Part shown: positions 1 through 5,708 of the stretch, piece by piece | Layout of the letters: each line of letters opens with the position of its first letter | Numbering within the stretch: position 1 is the first letter of the stretch | The notes under the pieces: model-generated | What the model was told of the DNA's origin: nothing | Seen by the model: only the letters and a program-made list of their open reading frames with translations | Databases searched by the model: none | Translations under genes and position numbers: made by a program | Source: Roseiarcus sp035500275 | Lineage (GTDB): Bacteria > Pseudomonadota > Alphaproteobacteria > Rhizobiales > Beijerinckiaceae | Length of the DNA: 8,993 nt | Reading direction: 5' to 3' | Assembly (NCBI GenBank): GCA_035500275.1 | Contig: DATJXI010000286.1 | Coordinates: 1-8,993 of the forward strand

Positions 1-127
1 GGTCATCGTCGCCATCAACAAGGACGAGGAGGCGCCGATCTTCCAGGTCGCCGACTACGGCCTCGTCGCCGACCTCTATCAAGCGCTGCCCGAGTTCGCC
101 GCGGAACTCGCCAAGATCGGCCGGTAG
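1..127 (+). CDS. etfA: Electron transfer flavoprotein alpha subunit, C-terminal end (partial)
   Basis: Only the last 41 codons and the TAG stop are present; the gene runs off the left edge, with codons in phase from base 2. The visible residues include AINKDEEAPIFQVADYGLVA and then a helix ending AAELAKIGR. This is the FAD-binding C-terminal signature of ETF alpha, where the NKDxxAPIF stretch lies by the FAD and the DYGxVxDL stretch leads into the last helix. With EtfB, the protein carries electrons from acyl-CoA dehydrogenases to ETF-quinone oxidoreductase. The gene lies about 100 bp upstream of a 3-hydroxybutyryl-CoA dehydrogenase gene on the same strand, a frequent pairing in alphaproteobacteria and consistent with acyl-CoA/butanoyl-CoA metabolism. 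Nothing seen suggests damage at this end. Confidence 0.93.
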   Translation, partial: VIVAINKDEEAPIFQVADYGLVADLYQALPEFAAELAKIGR

Positions 128-129
128 GT

Positions 130-180
130 CAGCCGCGCACCTTGGGAAGATTCCGGGCGCCGACTGGACGCGCGCGGCTG
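130..180 (+). repeat. Long-loop inverted repeat between etfA and the dehydrogenase gene
   Basis: CAGCCGCGC at 130-138 is matched by its exact reverse complement GCGCGGCTG at 172-180, leaving a 33-nt loop. It begins just after the etfA stop codon. No T-run follows on the + strand, so it is not a classical intrinsic terminator. It could stabilise the etfA transcript end or act as an RNA processing or attenuation element; the role is inferred only from position. Confidence 0.35.
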
Positions 181-231
181 CTCGTCTATGATCCCGGCCG
201 GTTTTAAGGGCGGCTTTTCGGATTGAACTTC

Positions 232-1113
232 ATGGCGATCAACATCGATACGGTCGGCGTCATCGGCGCGGGGCAGATGGGCGCCGGCATCGCACAGGTG
301 GCGGCGCAAGCGGGCTTGAGCGTTTTTCTCAACGATGTGGCGGAAGAGCGGGTGAACGAGGCGCTGGCCACGATCAACGGACATCTGTCGCGCCAGATCG
401 CGAGGGGGCAACTGGACGAGGCGGACCGAAAAGCGGTCTTGGACCGGATTCATTATGCGCCCACACTCGACAAGCTCGGCGACTGCGATCTCATCGTCGA
501 GGCGGCGTCGGAGAACGAGGAGGTCAAGCGCAAGATCTTCACCTCGCTGCGCTCGTTCCTAAAGCCCGACGCGATCCTCGCGTCGAACACTTCATCGATC
601 TCGATCACGCGCCTTGCTTCGGTGACCGCCAATCCCGAGCGGTTCATCGGCATGCATTTCATGAACCCGGTGCCGCGCATGCAGCTCGTCGAGCTCATCC
701 GCGGCATCGCGACCAAGGACGACACGTTCGAGGCGGCCAAGACCTTCGTGACGCGGCTCGGCAAGACGGCGACCATGTCGGAGGATTTCCCCGCCTTCAT
801 CGTCAACCGCATCCTGCTGCCGATGATCAACGAAGCCGTCTACACGCTCTACGAGGGCGTCGGCTCGGTCGAGTCGATCGACACCGCGATGCGCCTCGGC
901 GCCAACCACCCGATGGGTCCGCTGCAGCTCGCCGACTTCATCGGCCTCGACATCTGCCTCGCCGTCATGCAGGTGCTGCACGAGGGGCTGGCGGATTCGA
1001 AATACCGGCCGTGTCCGCTTCTGGTGAAATATGTCGAAGCCGGCTGGCTCGGCCGCAAGACGCAGCGCGGTTTTTACGACTACCGCGGCGAGAACCCGGT
1101 GCCGACGCGGTGA
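232..1113 (+). CDS. 3-hydroxybutyryl-CoA dehydrogenase
   Basis: NAD(P)-dependent oxidoreductase that interconverts 3-hydroxybutanoyl-CoA and acetoacetyl-CoA in the cytoplasm (butanoate, PHB-linked or beta-oxidation metabolism). The 293-residue product has the usual single-function length. The N-terminal Rossmann fold shows GAGQMG at residues 12-17 and an acidic residue (D35) at the end of the second strand. The catalytic region has S121 in SNTSS, H142 in GMHFMNP, E154 and N192; the spacings of Ser, His, Glu and Asn match the human HAD active site. The C-terminal helical dimerisation domain ends in WLGRKTQRGFYDY. I chose ATG 232 because it gives the usual short N-terminus before the Rossmann strand; GGA at 220-222 is a weak ribosome site. 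A TTG at 223, three codons earlier and 12 nt after AAGGG at 206-210, is a real alternative. The last 81 bases are repeated at 2657-2737. Confidence 0.93.
   Translation: MAINIDTVGVIGAGQMGAGIAQVAAQAGLSVFLNDVAEERVNEALATINGHLSRQIARGQLDEADRKAVLDRIHYAPTLDKLGDCDLIVEAASENEEVKRKIFTSLRSFLKPDAILASNTSSISITRLASVTANPERFIGMHFMNPVPRMQLVELIRGIATKDDTFEAAKTFVTRLGKTATMSEDFPAFIVNRILLPMINEAVYTLYEGVGSVESIDTAMRLGANHPMGPLQLADFIGLDICLAVMQVLHEGLADSKYRPCPLLVKYVEAGWLGRKTQRGFYDYRGENPVPTR
1033..1113 (+). repeat. Direct repeat copy A (3' end of the dehydrogenase gene)
   Basis: These 81 bases, the last 26 codons plus TGA of the dehydrogenase gene, recur in the same orientation at 2657-2737. By hand alignment 73 of 81 positions are identical with no gaps. 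The differences fall in five codons: three are silent (Gly, Phe, Arg) and two change the residue (Glu to Gln, Asn to Gln). Confidence 0.85.
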
Positions 1114-1254
1114 GTTCGGCGCCCGCGCGCCCGCGCGCCTCGCCGAAGGCCACGCGCTCGCGGCATGCGCGCGCTCAGGGCATGATGGCGAGGGCCGAGG
1201 ACGACCCATTCGAAGTCATTCCGTAAGACGCGCTCAGCGTATATATTTCCAACG

Positions 1255-1677
1255 ATGAGATACGACGAAGACCTTTACCAGTGGACGATTGACCAAGGGC
1301 GTGCTCTCCGCGACCGAGCGACGAACGCGCTCGACTACGACAACCTAGCGGAGGAAATTGAGTCCTTGGGACGCAGTGACAAGCGGGAGATTGAATCTCG
1401 GCTGGAGAACCTGCTCGTCCACCTGCTGAAATGGCGCTACCACCCCGAGTGGCGGAGCCCTTCGTGGGAAGCCTCGATCGATGAGGCGCGGCGGCGGATC
1501 GCGCGCGTTATCAAGGACAGCCCGTCGCTGCGCTCGCACCCGGGGGAAGTCTTGAGCGAGGCTTATCGGTATGCGATCCATAACAAAGCCGTTCGCGCGC
1601 TTGAGCTCAGCCGACTTCCGGAGGCTTGCCCGTGGTCGATCGACGATGTGTTGTCCGAGGCCTTCCTGCCCAAGTGA
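1255..1677 (+). CDS. DUF29 domain-containing protein
   Basis: A 140-residue protein that is a whole DUF29 domain, a family common in cyanobacteria and alphaproteobacteria with no established function. Family signatures in order: aromatic-rich start YDEDLYQW (3-10), DNLAEEIESLG (29-39), helix with LLVHLLKW (53-60), an Arg-rich helix (about 78-86), SLR (91-93) and the C-terminal P-x-x-CPWS segment (122-128). It is mostly helical, with no signal peptide or membrane segment, so probably cytoplasmic. Length is normal. No convincing Shine-Dalgarno site precedes ATG 1255; a TATATAT at 1240-1246 lies very close to the start, so a leaderless or weakly translated message is possible. It converges with the minus-strand gene ending at 1708, with only 30 bp between the stops. 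It lies between the two copies of the dehydrogenase 3' end. Confidence 0.9.
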   Translation: MRYDEDLYQWTIDQGRALRDRATNALDYDNLAEEIESLGRSDKREIESRLENLLVHLLKWRYHPEWRSPSWEASIDEARRRIARVIKDSPSLRSHPGEVLSEAYRYAIHNKAVRALELSRLPEACPWSIDDVLSEAFLPK

Positions 1678-1707
1678 GCGCGATGGGCGCGCCTGCCTCG
1701 CGGCAAT

Positions 1708-2283
1708 TCAGGCTGCCGAGGGCAGCCGCGTGCGGGCGACAATTGCGTCGGCGAGCAACGGCAGCGGCCGATCGGTCGCGGCGCGCTCGGCGTCCGCCAC
1801 GAACTGCGCCATTTGTTGACGCCAAGGGCTGTCGGGTTCGAGCCTTTCGGACAGTCGGTCCATCAACTCCCGGCCGGTGCGATAAAAATAGCCGTCCACG
1901 AAGGTCGGCTCCTCGCCCCGCCTCTTGAATGCGAAGGCGAACAGGGCCTCGGATGTCTCGAACGGCGAAATGATGACCAGACTGCCGTCCGGGCCGCGTC
2001 CTTCGACTCCGCCGAAGTCTTGCGGCTCGACCTGGCCCGCCTCCGCGATTGCGCGCAGGAGCGAGCTCGCCGATTGCCCGTTCAGCTCGATGCGCGCGCT
2101 TGGTTCCGACAGACGAGCGACCTCGTTGGCGGCGGCGCGCAGGGCCGACTGCAGGCCGGGCGCGTCGTGCCGATGAGCGGCGACCTGCTCCCGCAGGAGC
2201 GACCAGAAGCGCTTCTTGGCAAGCGACTGCGTTACGCCGCGCAACTCGTCGTTAAACCGATCGAATTCCGTCTTGGCGAGCAT
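1708..2283 (-). CDS. Hypothetical protein, 191 residues
   Basis: I do not recognise this family. The frame opens with ATG at 2283, preceded on the minus strand by GGAAAC about 4 nt upstream, a modest ribosome site, and ends at 1708. The product is soluble-looking and mostly helical. It has a charged N-terminal half (residues 1-70, rich in Arg, Glu and Ala), a central beta-like stretch (about 95-130, including GSLVIISPFETSEALFAFAF), an aromatic segment FVDGYFYRTGRELMDRL, and a helical Ala/Arg-rich tail. No signal peptide, transmembrane helix or known catalytic motif is visible. Codon use and GC are like the host's, so it looks resident rather than recently acquired. Antisense frames cover the region, but this one has the best protein-like composition and a plausible start. 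It converges with the DUF29 gene. Confidence 0.65.
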   Translation of the reverse strand: MLAKTEFDRFNDELRGVTQSLAKKRFWSLLREQVAAHRHDAPGLQSALRAAANEVARLSEPSARIELNGQSASSLLRAIAEAGQVEPQDFGGVEGRGPDGSLVIISPFETSEALFAFAFKRRGEEPTFVDGYFYRTGRELMDRLSERLEPDSPWRQQMAQFVADAERAATDRPLPLLADAIVARTRLPSAA

Positions 2284-2524
2284 GGAAGTTTCCAGAACAA
2301 GACGCCGAGTCGCTCCTTGCGGAACCGTGTCTGTGCGAGGAGTGGCGCTCGTCTTTGCACCACAATGGACTATATACTACGTGTTCTTTAACAATGGATT
2401 GCAGGCATACTTAATATTGAACCCAACTATAAATCTATAATTAGCATTACGTTGATAGCAACGGACGTTACGTGAGCGTCACTTTACTCGATCACCAACT
2501 CTCGGCTTCTGGCGGCGCCGTTTC

Positions 2525-2561
2525 AAAAACACGCCTCGCCGCCTCATGAGGCGGCGAGGCG
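2525..2561 (-). terminator. Intrinsic terminator with perfect 30-bp palindrome
   Basis: CGCCTCGCCGCCTCA at 2532-2546 is followed at once by its exact reverse complement at 2547-2561. Read leftwards, this GC-rich hairpin is followed by TGTTTTTG, the U-rich tail of a Rho-independent terminator; in the + direction no T-run follows. It lies about 200 bp downstream of the cyclase-like gene stop and would end that transcript before it enters the 191-residue gene. A perfect palindrome with no loop could also act at the DNA level. Confidence 0.75.
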
Positions 2562-2656
2562 GTCGTCAGCGCCGCGCGGAAAATTGCCAATGTTGCAGGC
2601 GAGCGCCGTAAGCCACGTCCCATGGCCGACACAGTCGCGCGCCTCATCCGGTCCGG

Positions 2657-2737
2657 GTCCAGGCCGGCTGGCTCGGCCGCAAGACGCAGCGCGGCTTCTA
2701 CGACTACAGGGGCGAGCAGCCGGTGCCGACGCGGTGA
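2657..2737 (+). pseudogene. Remnant of a 3-hydroxybutyryl-CoA dehydrogenase gene (3' end only)
   Basis: Read from 2657 this stretch encodes 26 residues including AGWLGRKTQRGFYDYRGEQP and a TGA stop, nearly the same as the C-terminus of the complete dehydrogenase at 232-1113. The match is 73/81 bases without gaps and stops sharply at both sides. The upstream sequence in the same frame (back to about 2600) has no clear dehydrogenase similarity and no start. It cannot make a functional enzyme. Three of the five changed codons are silent, so the copy diverged while still coding, as from a paralogue or a related strain, rather than decaying after duplication. It sits just outside the AT-rich block and marks a recombination or insertion scar. 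Confidence 0.8.
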
Positions 2738-2764
2738 GGCGCGGCGCTCTGCCTCACGCAACGC

Positions 2765-3679
2765 CTAGGTTTTGGTCTCAATTACGTAGAGCTGCATTCG
2801 AACAGGGGCCTCTTTTCCCTCTTTCGAAATCAAAACGCCTAACGCCGCGTCGTAACGATCGCCTTCAAGATATTCTTGACGAACCAAGCATGGACGCTCG
2901 CGGCTGATATCATAACCACAGCGTTGAGCATCCTCGACAAATTTCCGCGAAACCAGTATATCGCCTGGCTTGGCGAGCGGTTCAATACGGGAGGCGATCC
3001 CGACAATATCTGATATTTGCGGGTGTTCTACACCTTCTGAGTCAGAGTACAATCGCCAGAAACCGCTATGTGCTCCAACCCTCAGAGAAAGTTCATAGCC
3101 CGATGTTTGGAGCTGAGCGATGAGCGCTCGCGCTGCGCGCAGGAGCCGAGCTGGACTTCGATCCGCGATCAACAATTTGTCGCCTTCACGAATTGCGGCA
3201 TAATCCAAACTCGAAGTAAACTGGTTAAACATCGACCGCCAATACTTATCGAACGTTTGTGATCCTCCGACGGTTTGTAAAATCCTTTCGTTGTAACCGT
3301 TAATATCTCCAATGGCGACGAATCTAACGCTTTCCTCCGGCCTCCACTCCAGTCCGTCCCCGATAACGTTGTGCTTGTTCAACTCCCTCAGGAATCCGAC
3401 ATTCCGCCGAATGATAAAATCACTCAACGCTGGGTGTATTAAATACGTTTCGGCCCTTGGGAGGACATCTGTAAGGCCATAGGAAAACTCCCCAATCGAT
3501 GCAAAATGCTGAATCAGCATCCCTGGCTTGTCTCGACTTTCTTGGACGGTGCCAATAAGCCCTAGACAATATAAGGCGGAAAACACGTGCTTTACATTAT
3601 CTGGCTCTACTCCGTACTGACGAGCGGCAAGCTGGTTATATGCAGCCGAGGCTTTATTCATATCTTCGTAGGTAAGCAC
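2765..3679 (-). CDS. Winged-helix plus class III nucleotide-cyclase-like protein
   Basis: The 304-residue frame has two parts. Residues 10-90 look like a winged helix (HVFSALYCLGLIG at 31-43, then a beta hairpin and YLIHPALSDFI at 79-89), the type that usually ends STAND-like or Sll1717-like ATPases. Residues 117-280 match class III adenylate/guanylate cyclase: metal-binding Asp D125 in IGDINGY, D167 in REGDKLL, RVGAHSG (200-206), then DIVGIASRIEPLAKPGDILVS (224-244). Arg231 matches the transition-state Arg, but the usual Asn four residues before it is Gly227, and the usual purine-selecting Lys and Asp positions read Ile163/Arg164 and Pro220. Activity or substrate may therefore differ from ATP/GTP cyclisation. 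The annotated start is GTG 3679 without a ribosome site; ATG 3661 is an alternative. The frame is open upstream into the ATPase gene, so it may be the second half of one protein. Confidence 0.8.
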   Translation of the reverse strand: MLTYEDMNKASAAYNQLAARQYGVEPDNVKHVFSALYCLGLIGTVQESRDKPGMLIQHFASIGEFSYGLTDVLPRAETYLIHPALSDFIIRRNVGFLRELNKHNVIGDGLEWRPEESVRFVAIGDINGYNERILQTVGGSQTFDKYWRSMFNQFTSSLDYAAIREGDKLLIADRSPARLLRAARALIAQLQTSGYELSLRVGAHSGFWRLYSDSEGVEHPQISDIVGIASRIEPLAKPGDILVSRKFVEDAQRCGYDISRERPCLVRQEYLEGDRYDAALGVLISKEGKEAPVRMQLYVIETKT

Positions 3680-3702
3680 GTTTGATGTTAATACGCTCGG
3701 GA

Positions 3703-4881
3703 TTATGTCTGGATATAGAGAGGAAAAAAAGGAGCAGCTTCGTTGAATAGGGTTTCAACGCTTTCGGCGGCAGCCGCATTTATCGCCGCGCGGATTGCCT
3801 GCTGAGTTCGCTCTTTCGCCCTTATTAGGCTGATTTCCTTGCCGATTGTCACCGCGTCGCGTGGCCTCAACGAACAATGACGGATCCAGTAGTCAACTGT
3901 GAGCTCGGGCTTTGCAATTCCGCCGCTCGTCACAAATTCATTATCGGGGCCAAGAAAACGTAAAATCGTGTTTTGATTGTTCTTATCAGCCAGCTCTGAT
4001 TTTGGAGTGACAGAAATGTTGTTTTCGACAATTTGTTTTATATCTTCTCGATTATATCGCAATTCTCTCCTAAAGGACCGAAGGTTTGAAAATTCGGCTT
4101 CTCGTTTTGCCGCGTAGTGATATGCTTCTTTCCGAATTGATACGAATATTCTGATATGCGGATTGAGTCCGTGGAGGCGCCTCAGCGAGGTCCAAGCTCC
4201 CAGTTGCCCCGCGTACCAGATGCGCAAGAACTTTTCATGAACGTCGTCTCGCCTGGAATAAGAGAAATTTATGTAGTGCTGCAAGTACTCATCGATGTTA
4301 TCGATAAATATTGGTGATTTCTTGTGAATCGTGCCAAAAACTCGGGTGAACAACTGCGCGCAGCGCATAATGGAGTACAGTTCGTTCCTCTGCGAAGCGA
4401 GACAATCATGCAAAATGTCAAATGGCCGATTTATATGAGGATGCGTCATTATTGTGAATAATGCCGACGGAATGCCGCGCGTCTTCAATATACGGGTGAC
4501 TTGAGTTTGTACATCTTGATCCTCCAGGAATCCTTTGATCAGGCAAATTGAAAGGGCAATGTTCCAAAGGGTCCCCCAATTATCGCTGTGCTCAAGGACA
4601 TCAATTTTTTCATCCGGCAAGATGGGAGGTTTATTCATTGGCCTATCGACGATAGGCGATAGTGGAAAACACTTATAGTCTGCGTCCTGAAGTGATATCC
4701 TCTTCAATTTTAACACTAACGTTTTTCCAAACCCTTTTGGGGCCACCAAGGCGTGCGACGGAAGGTTAATATTGGACAAGAATTCAGTTACTTCGGCGGT
4801 CCGAAGCAATACAGAGTGCTGAGAGTTACTTAAATCCTTGATCTCAGTAAGTTGTTGGGCATCCTCGACCCAAGCTGACAT
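3703..4881 (-). CDS. P-loop ATPase (STAND/Sll1717-like), partner or first half of the cyclase-like protein
   Basis: The 392-residue product has a Walker A motif APKGFGKT at 47-54 (the first Gly of GxxxxGKT is Ala) and a Walker B at 190-198, PIFIDNIDE, with D194 and D197-E198. A sensor-like strand IRIFVSIRKEAY lies at 243-254 (R250) and LRPRD at 338-342. This layout resembles AAA/STAND-type signalling ATPases, perhaps the Sll1717 group; I cannot name the family firmly. No membrane segment or signal peptide is seen, so it is probably cytoplasmic. ATG 4881 is supported by GGAG six nt upstream. The frame ends seven codons after two Phe codons in a T7 run, without the winged helix that normally follows in such ATPases; that domain opens the next frame, 23 bp on. 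Expected role is nucleotide-driven switching that controls the attached or neighbouring cyclase-like domain (inference). Confidence 0.82.
   Translation of the reverse strand: MSAWVEDAQQLTEIKDLSNSQHSVLLRTAEVTEFLSNINLPSHALVAPKGFGKTLVLKLKRISLQDADYKCFPLSPIVDRPMNKPPILPDEKIDVLEHSDNWGTLWNIALSICLIKGFLEDQDVQTQVTRILKTRGIPSALFTIMTHPHINRPFDILHDCLASQRNELYSIMRCAQLFTRVFGTIHKKSPIFIDNIDEYLQHYINFSYSRRDDVHEKFLRIWYAGQLGAWTSLRRLHGLNPHIRIFVSIRKEAYHYAAKREAEFSNLRSFRRELRYNREDIKQIVENNISVTPKSELADKNNQNTILRFLGPDNEFVTSGGIAKPELTVDYWIRHCSLRPRDAVTIGKEISLIRAKERTQQAIRAAINAAAAESVETLFNEAAPFFPLYIQT
3724..3730 (-). other. T7 slippery heptamer joining ATPase and cyclase frames
   Basis: On the coding (minus) strand this is T TTT TTT, with the two ATPase Phe codons (385 and 386) as the last six bases, exactly the phase of a -1 slippery heptamer. 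After a -1 slip, reading continues S-S-L-Y-P-D-I-I-P-S-V-L-T-S-N with no stop into the cyclase frame at codon GTG 3679, giving about 705 residues. In the zero frame translation stops at 3705-3703. No strong stem or pseudoknot is visible 5-9 nt downstream. A one-base insertion in the run would have the same effect, so mutation or sequencing error is an equal candidate. Confidence 0.6.
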
Positions 4882-4988
4882 CGTATTCTCCGACAGATGG
4901 CTTTCACTCGCCTATCGTCTTCACTTCTTACCATACGAGGCGGGTGGTTCACTCGGTCAATTTAAAATTGAGGAAAACAAGCAGCTTG
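4882..4988 (-). promoter_or_regulatory. Leader of the ATPase gene with AT-rich palindrome
   Basis: These 107 bp separate the trmD stop from the ATPase start. A palindrome TCAATTT-A-AAATTGA occupies 4957-4971. A minus-strand TTGACC (4958-4953) resembles a -35 box, with a TATGGT 19 nt later; that spacing is too long for a confident promoter. The region probably holds the block's own promoter, possibly with the palindrome as an operator. Read-through from trmD is also possible, since no terminator separates them. Confidence 0.35.
4888..4891 (-). promoter_or_regulatory. Ribosome binding site of the ATPase gene
   Basis: Minus-strand GGAG ends 6 nt before ATG 4881. It is the only strong ribosome site in the AT-rich block and supports initiation there, in contrast to the cyclase frame, which has none. 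Confidence 0.7.
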
Positions 4989-5660
4989 TCATAAATCCGG
5001 CCGCCGCTCCTTGGTAATCCGCTCCGCCTCGGCCCGGCGCCAGGCGGCGATTTTTGCGTGATCGCCTGAGAGTAGCACATCCGGGATCGTCCGGCCCTCC
5101 CATTCCCTCGGCCGCGTATAGTGCGGATATTCGAGCAGGCCGGACTCAAAGCTCTCCTCGGCGCCGGACTCCTCCTTGCCCATGACGCCGGGCAGAAGCC
5201 GCACGCAGGCGTCGAGGATGGCGAGCGCCGCGATCTCGCCGCCCGAGAGCACATAGTCGCCGACCGAAACCTCGAGCAAACCGCGCGCCTCAATCACGCG
5301 CTCGTCCACCCCCTCAAAACGCGGGCAGACGATGACGAGCCCCGGCCCGGCCGCCCACTCCCGCGCGAGTTTTTGCGTGAACGGCCGCCCACGCGGGCTC
5401 ACGATGAGTTTTGGGCGCGGATCGTCCGCGCTCACGGCGGCGTCCAGGTTCGCGGCAATGACGTCGGCGCGCATGACCATGCCCGGTCCTCCGCCGGCCG
5501 GCGTATCGTCCACGGCGCGGTGACGCCCGACCCCGTGCTCGCGGATGTCGCGCGCCGCGATCGACCAAAGGCCCTTGCTCAACGCCTCGCCCGCCAGCGA
5601 GAGGCCGAGCGGCCCCGGGAACATCGCGGGAAAGAGGGTGAGGATCGTTGCGCGGAACAT
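4989..5660 (-). CDS. trmD: tRNA (guanine-N1)-methyltransferase, slightly short at the C-terminus
   Basis: Methylates N1 of G37 next to the anticodon using S-adenosylmethionine, preventing +1 frameshifts; a cytoplasmic dimer of the trefoil-knot SPOUT class. Family motifs in order: DDTPAGGGPGMVM (51-63), CPRFEGVDERVIE (112-124), VSVGDYVLSGGE (131-142) in the knot, LLEYPHYTRP (175-184), then the C-terminal tRNA-binding segment ending TKERRPDL (216-223). By my numbering the E. coli catalytic Asp169 position is Glu169; this may be ordinary in the class, but I could not check. The protein stops directly after RRPDL, where homologues usually continue for a few to about 30 residues, and AT-rich DNA starts at that codon. 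The start is ATG 5660, without a strong ribosome site. The leader holds a CGACGC/GCGTCG hairpin (5665-5681). Confidence 0.95.
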   Translation of the reverse strand: MFRATILTLFPAMFPGPLGLSLAGEALSKGLWSIAARDIREHGVGRHRAVDDTPAGGGPGMVMRADVIAANLDAAVSADDPRPKLIVSPRGRPFTQKLAREWAAGPGLVIVCPRFEGVDERVIEARGLLEVSVGDYVLSGGEIAALAILDACVRLLPGVMGKEESGAEESFESGLLEYPHYTRPREWEGRTIPDVLLSGDHAKIAAWRRAEAERITKERRPDL

Positions 5661-5664
5661 CTAA

Positions 5665-5681
5665 CGACGCTCAGCGCGTCG
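5665..5681 (-). repeat. Small hairpin just before trmD
   Basis: CGACGC at 5665-5670 pairs with GCGTCG at 5676-5681 around a TCAGC loop, 4 nt upstream of the trmD start. It could damp trmD translation or mark an RNA processing point; no T-run follows, so it is not a terminator. Confidence 0.35.
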
Positions 5682-5708
5682 CCGTTCCGACTGTCACGCG
5701 GATGCTGC

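Larger units (their letters stand above)
2284..2764. other. 481-bp region without an intact gene
   Basis: No convincing complete gene is seen. From about 2364 to 2490 the DNA is abruptly AT-rich, including a short hairpin (CGTTG at 2450-2454, CAACG at 2459-2463). The part next to 2283 is the natural place for the promoter of the minus-strand gene; minus-strand TTGTTA followed by TATAGT is present, but the 14-nt spacer is too short to assert. Further right are the 30-bp palindromic terminator (2532-2561) and the dehydrogenase gene remnant (2657-2737), both listed separately. Confidence 0.6.
2739..4990. other. AT-rich acquired block between the dehydrogenase remnant and trmD
   Basis: The base composition changes sharply at both ends: a hand count gives 21 G+C in 60 at 4021-4080 against 43 in 60 at 8461-8520. 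The coding frames inside use codons such as TTA, ATA and AAT that the flanking genes avoid. The right edge falls at the trmD stop codon and the left edge just after the dehydrogenase remnant. No integrase, transposase, tRNA or terminal inverted repeat is visible, so the mechanism of entry is unknown. Confidence 0.7.

Noticed and set aside
592..1209. 205-codon minus frame opposite the dehydrogenase gene
   Set aside because: Low-complexity Arg/Ala antisense shadow; the + strand has intact family motifs.
1182..1226. 15-codon frame MMARAEDDPFEVIP after the dehydrogenase gene
   Set aside because: Too short to support, with no clear ribosome site; possibly the tail of a lost gene but not provable.
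1813..2391. 192-codon + frame opposite the 191-residue gene
   Set aside because: Less protein-like and lacks a ribosome site; the minus frame is favoured, though neither has a recognised domain.
3677..3700. Downstream RNA structure stimulating frameshifting
   Set aside because: Only a weak bulged 5-bp stem about 26 nt after the T7 run, too far and too weak.
2765..4881. Assignment as Pycsar or CBASS
   Set aside because: There is no TIR or transmembrane effector and no CD-NTase; the ATPase partner does not fit either system.
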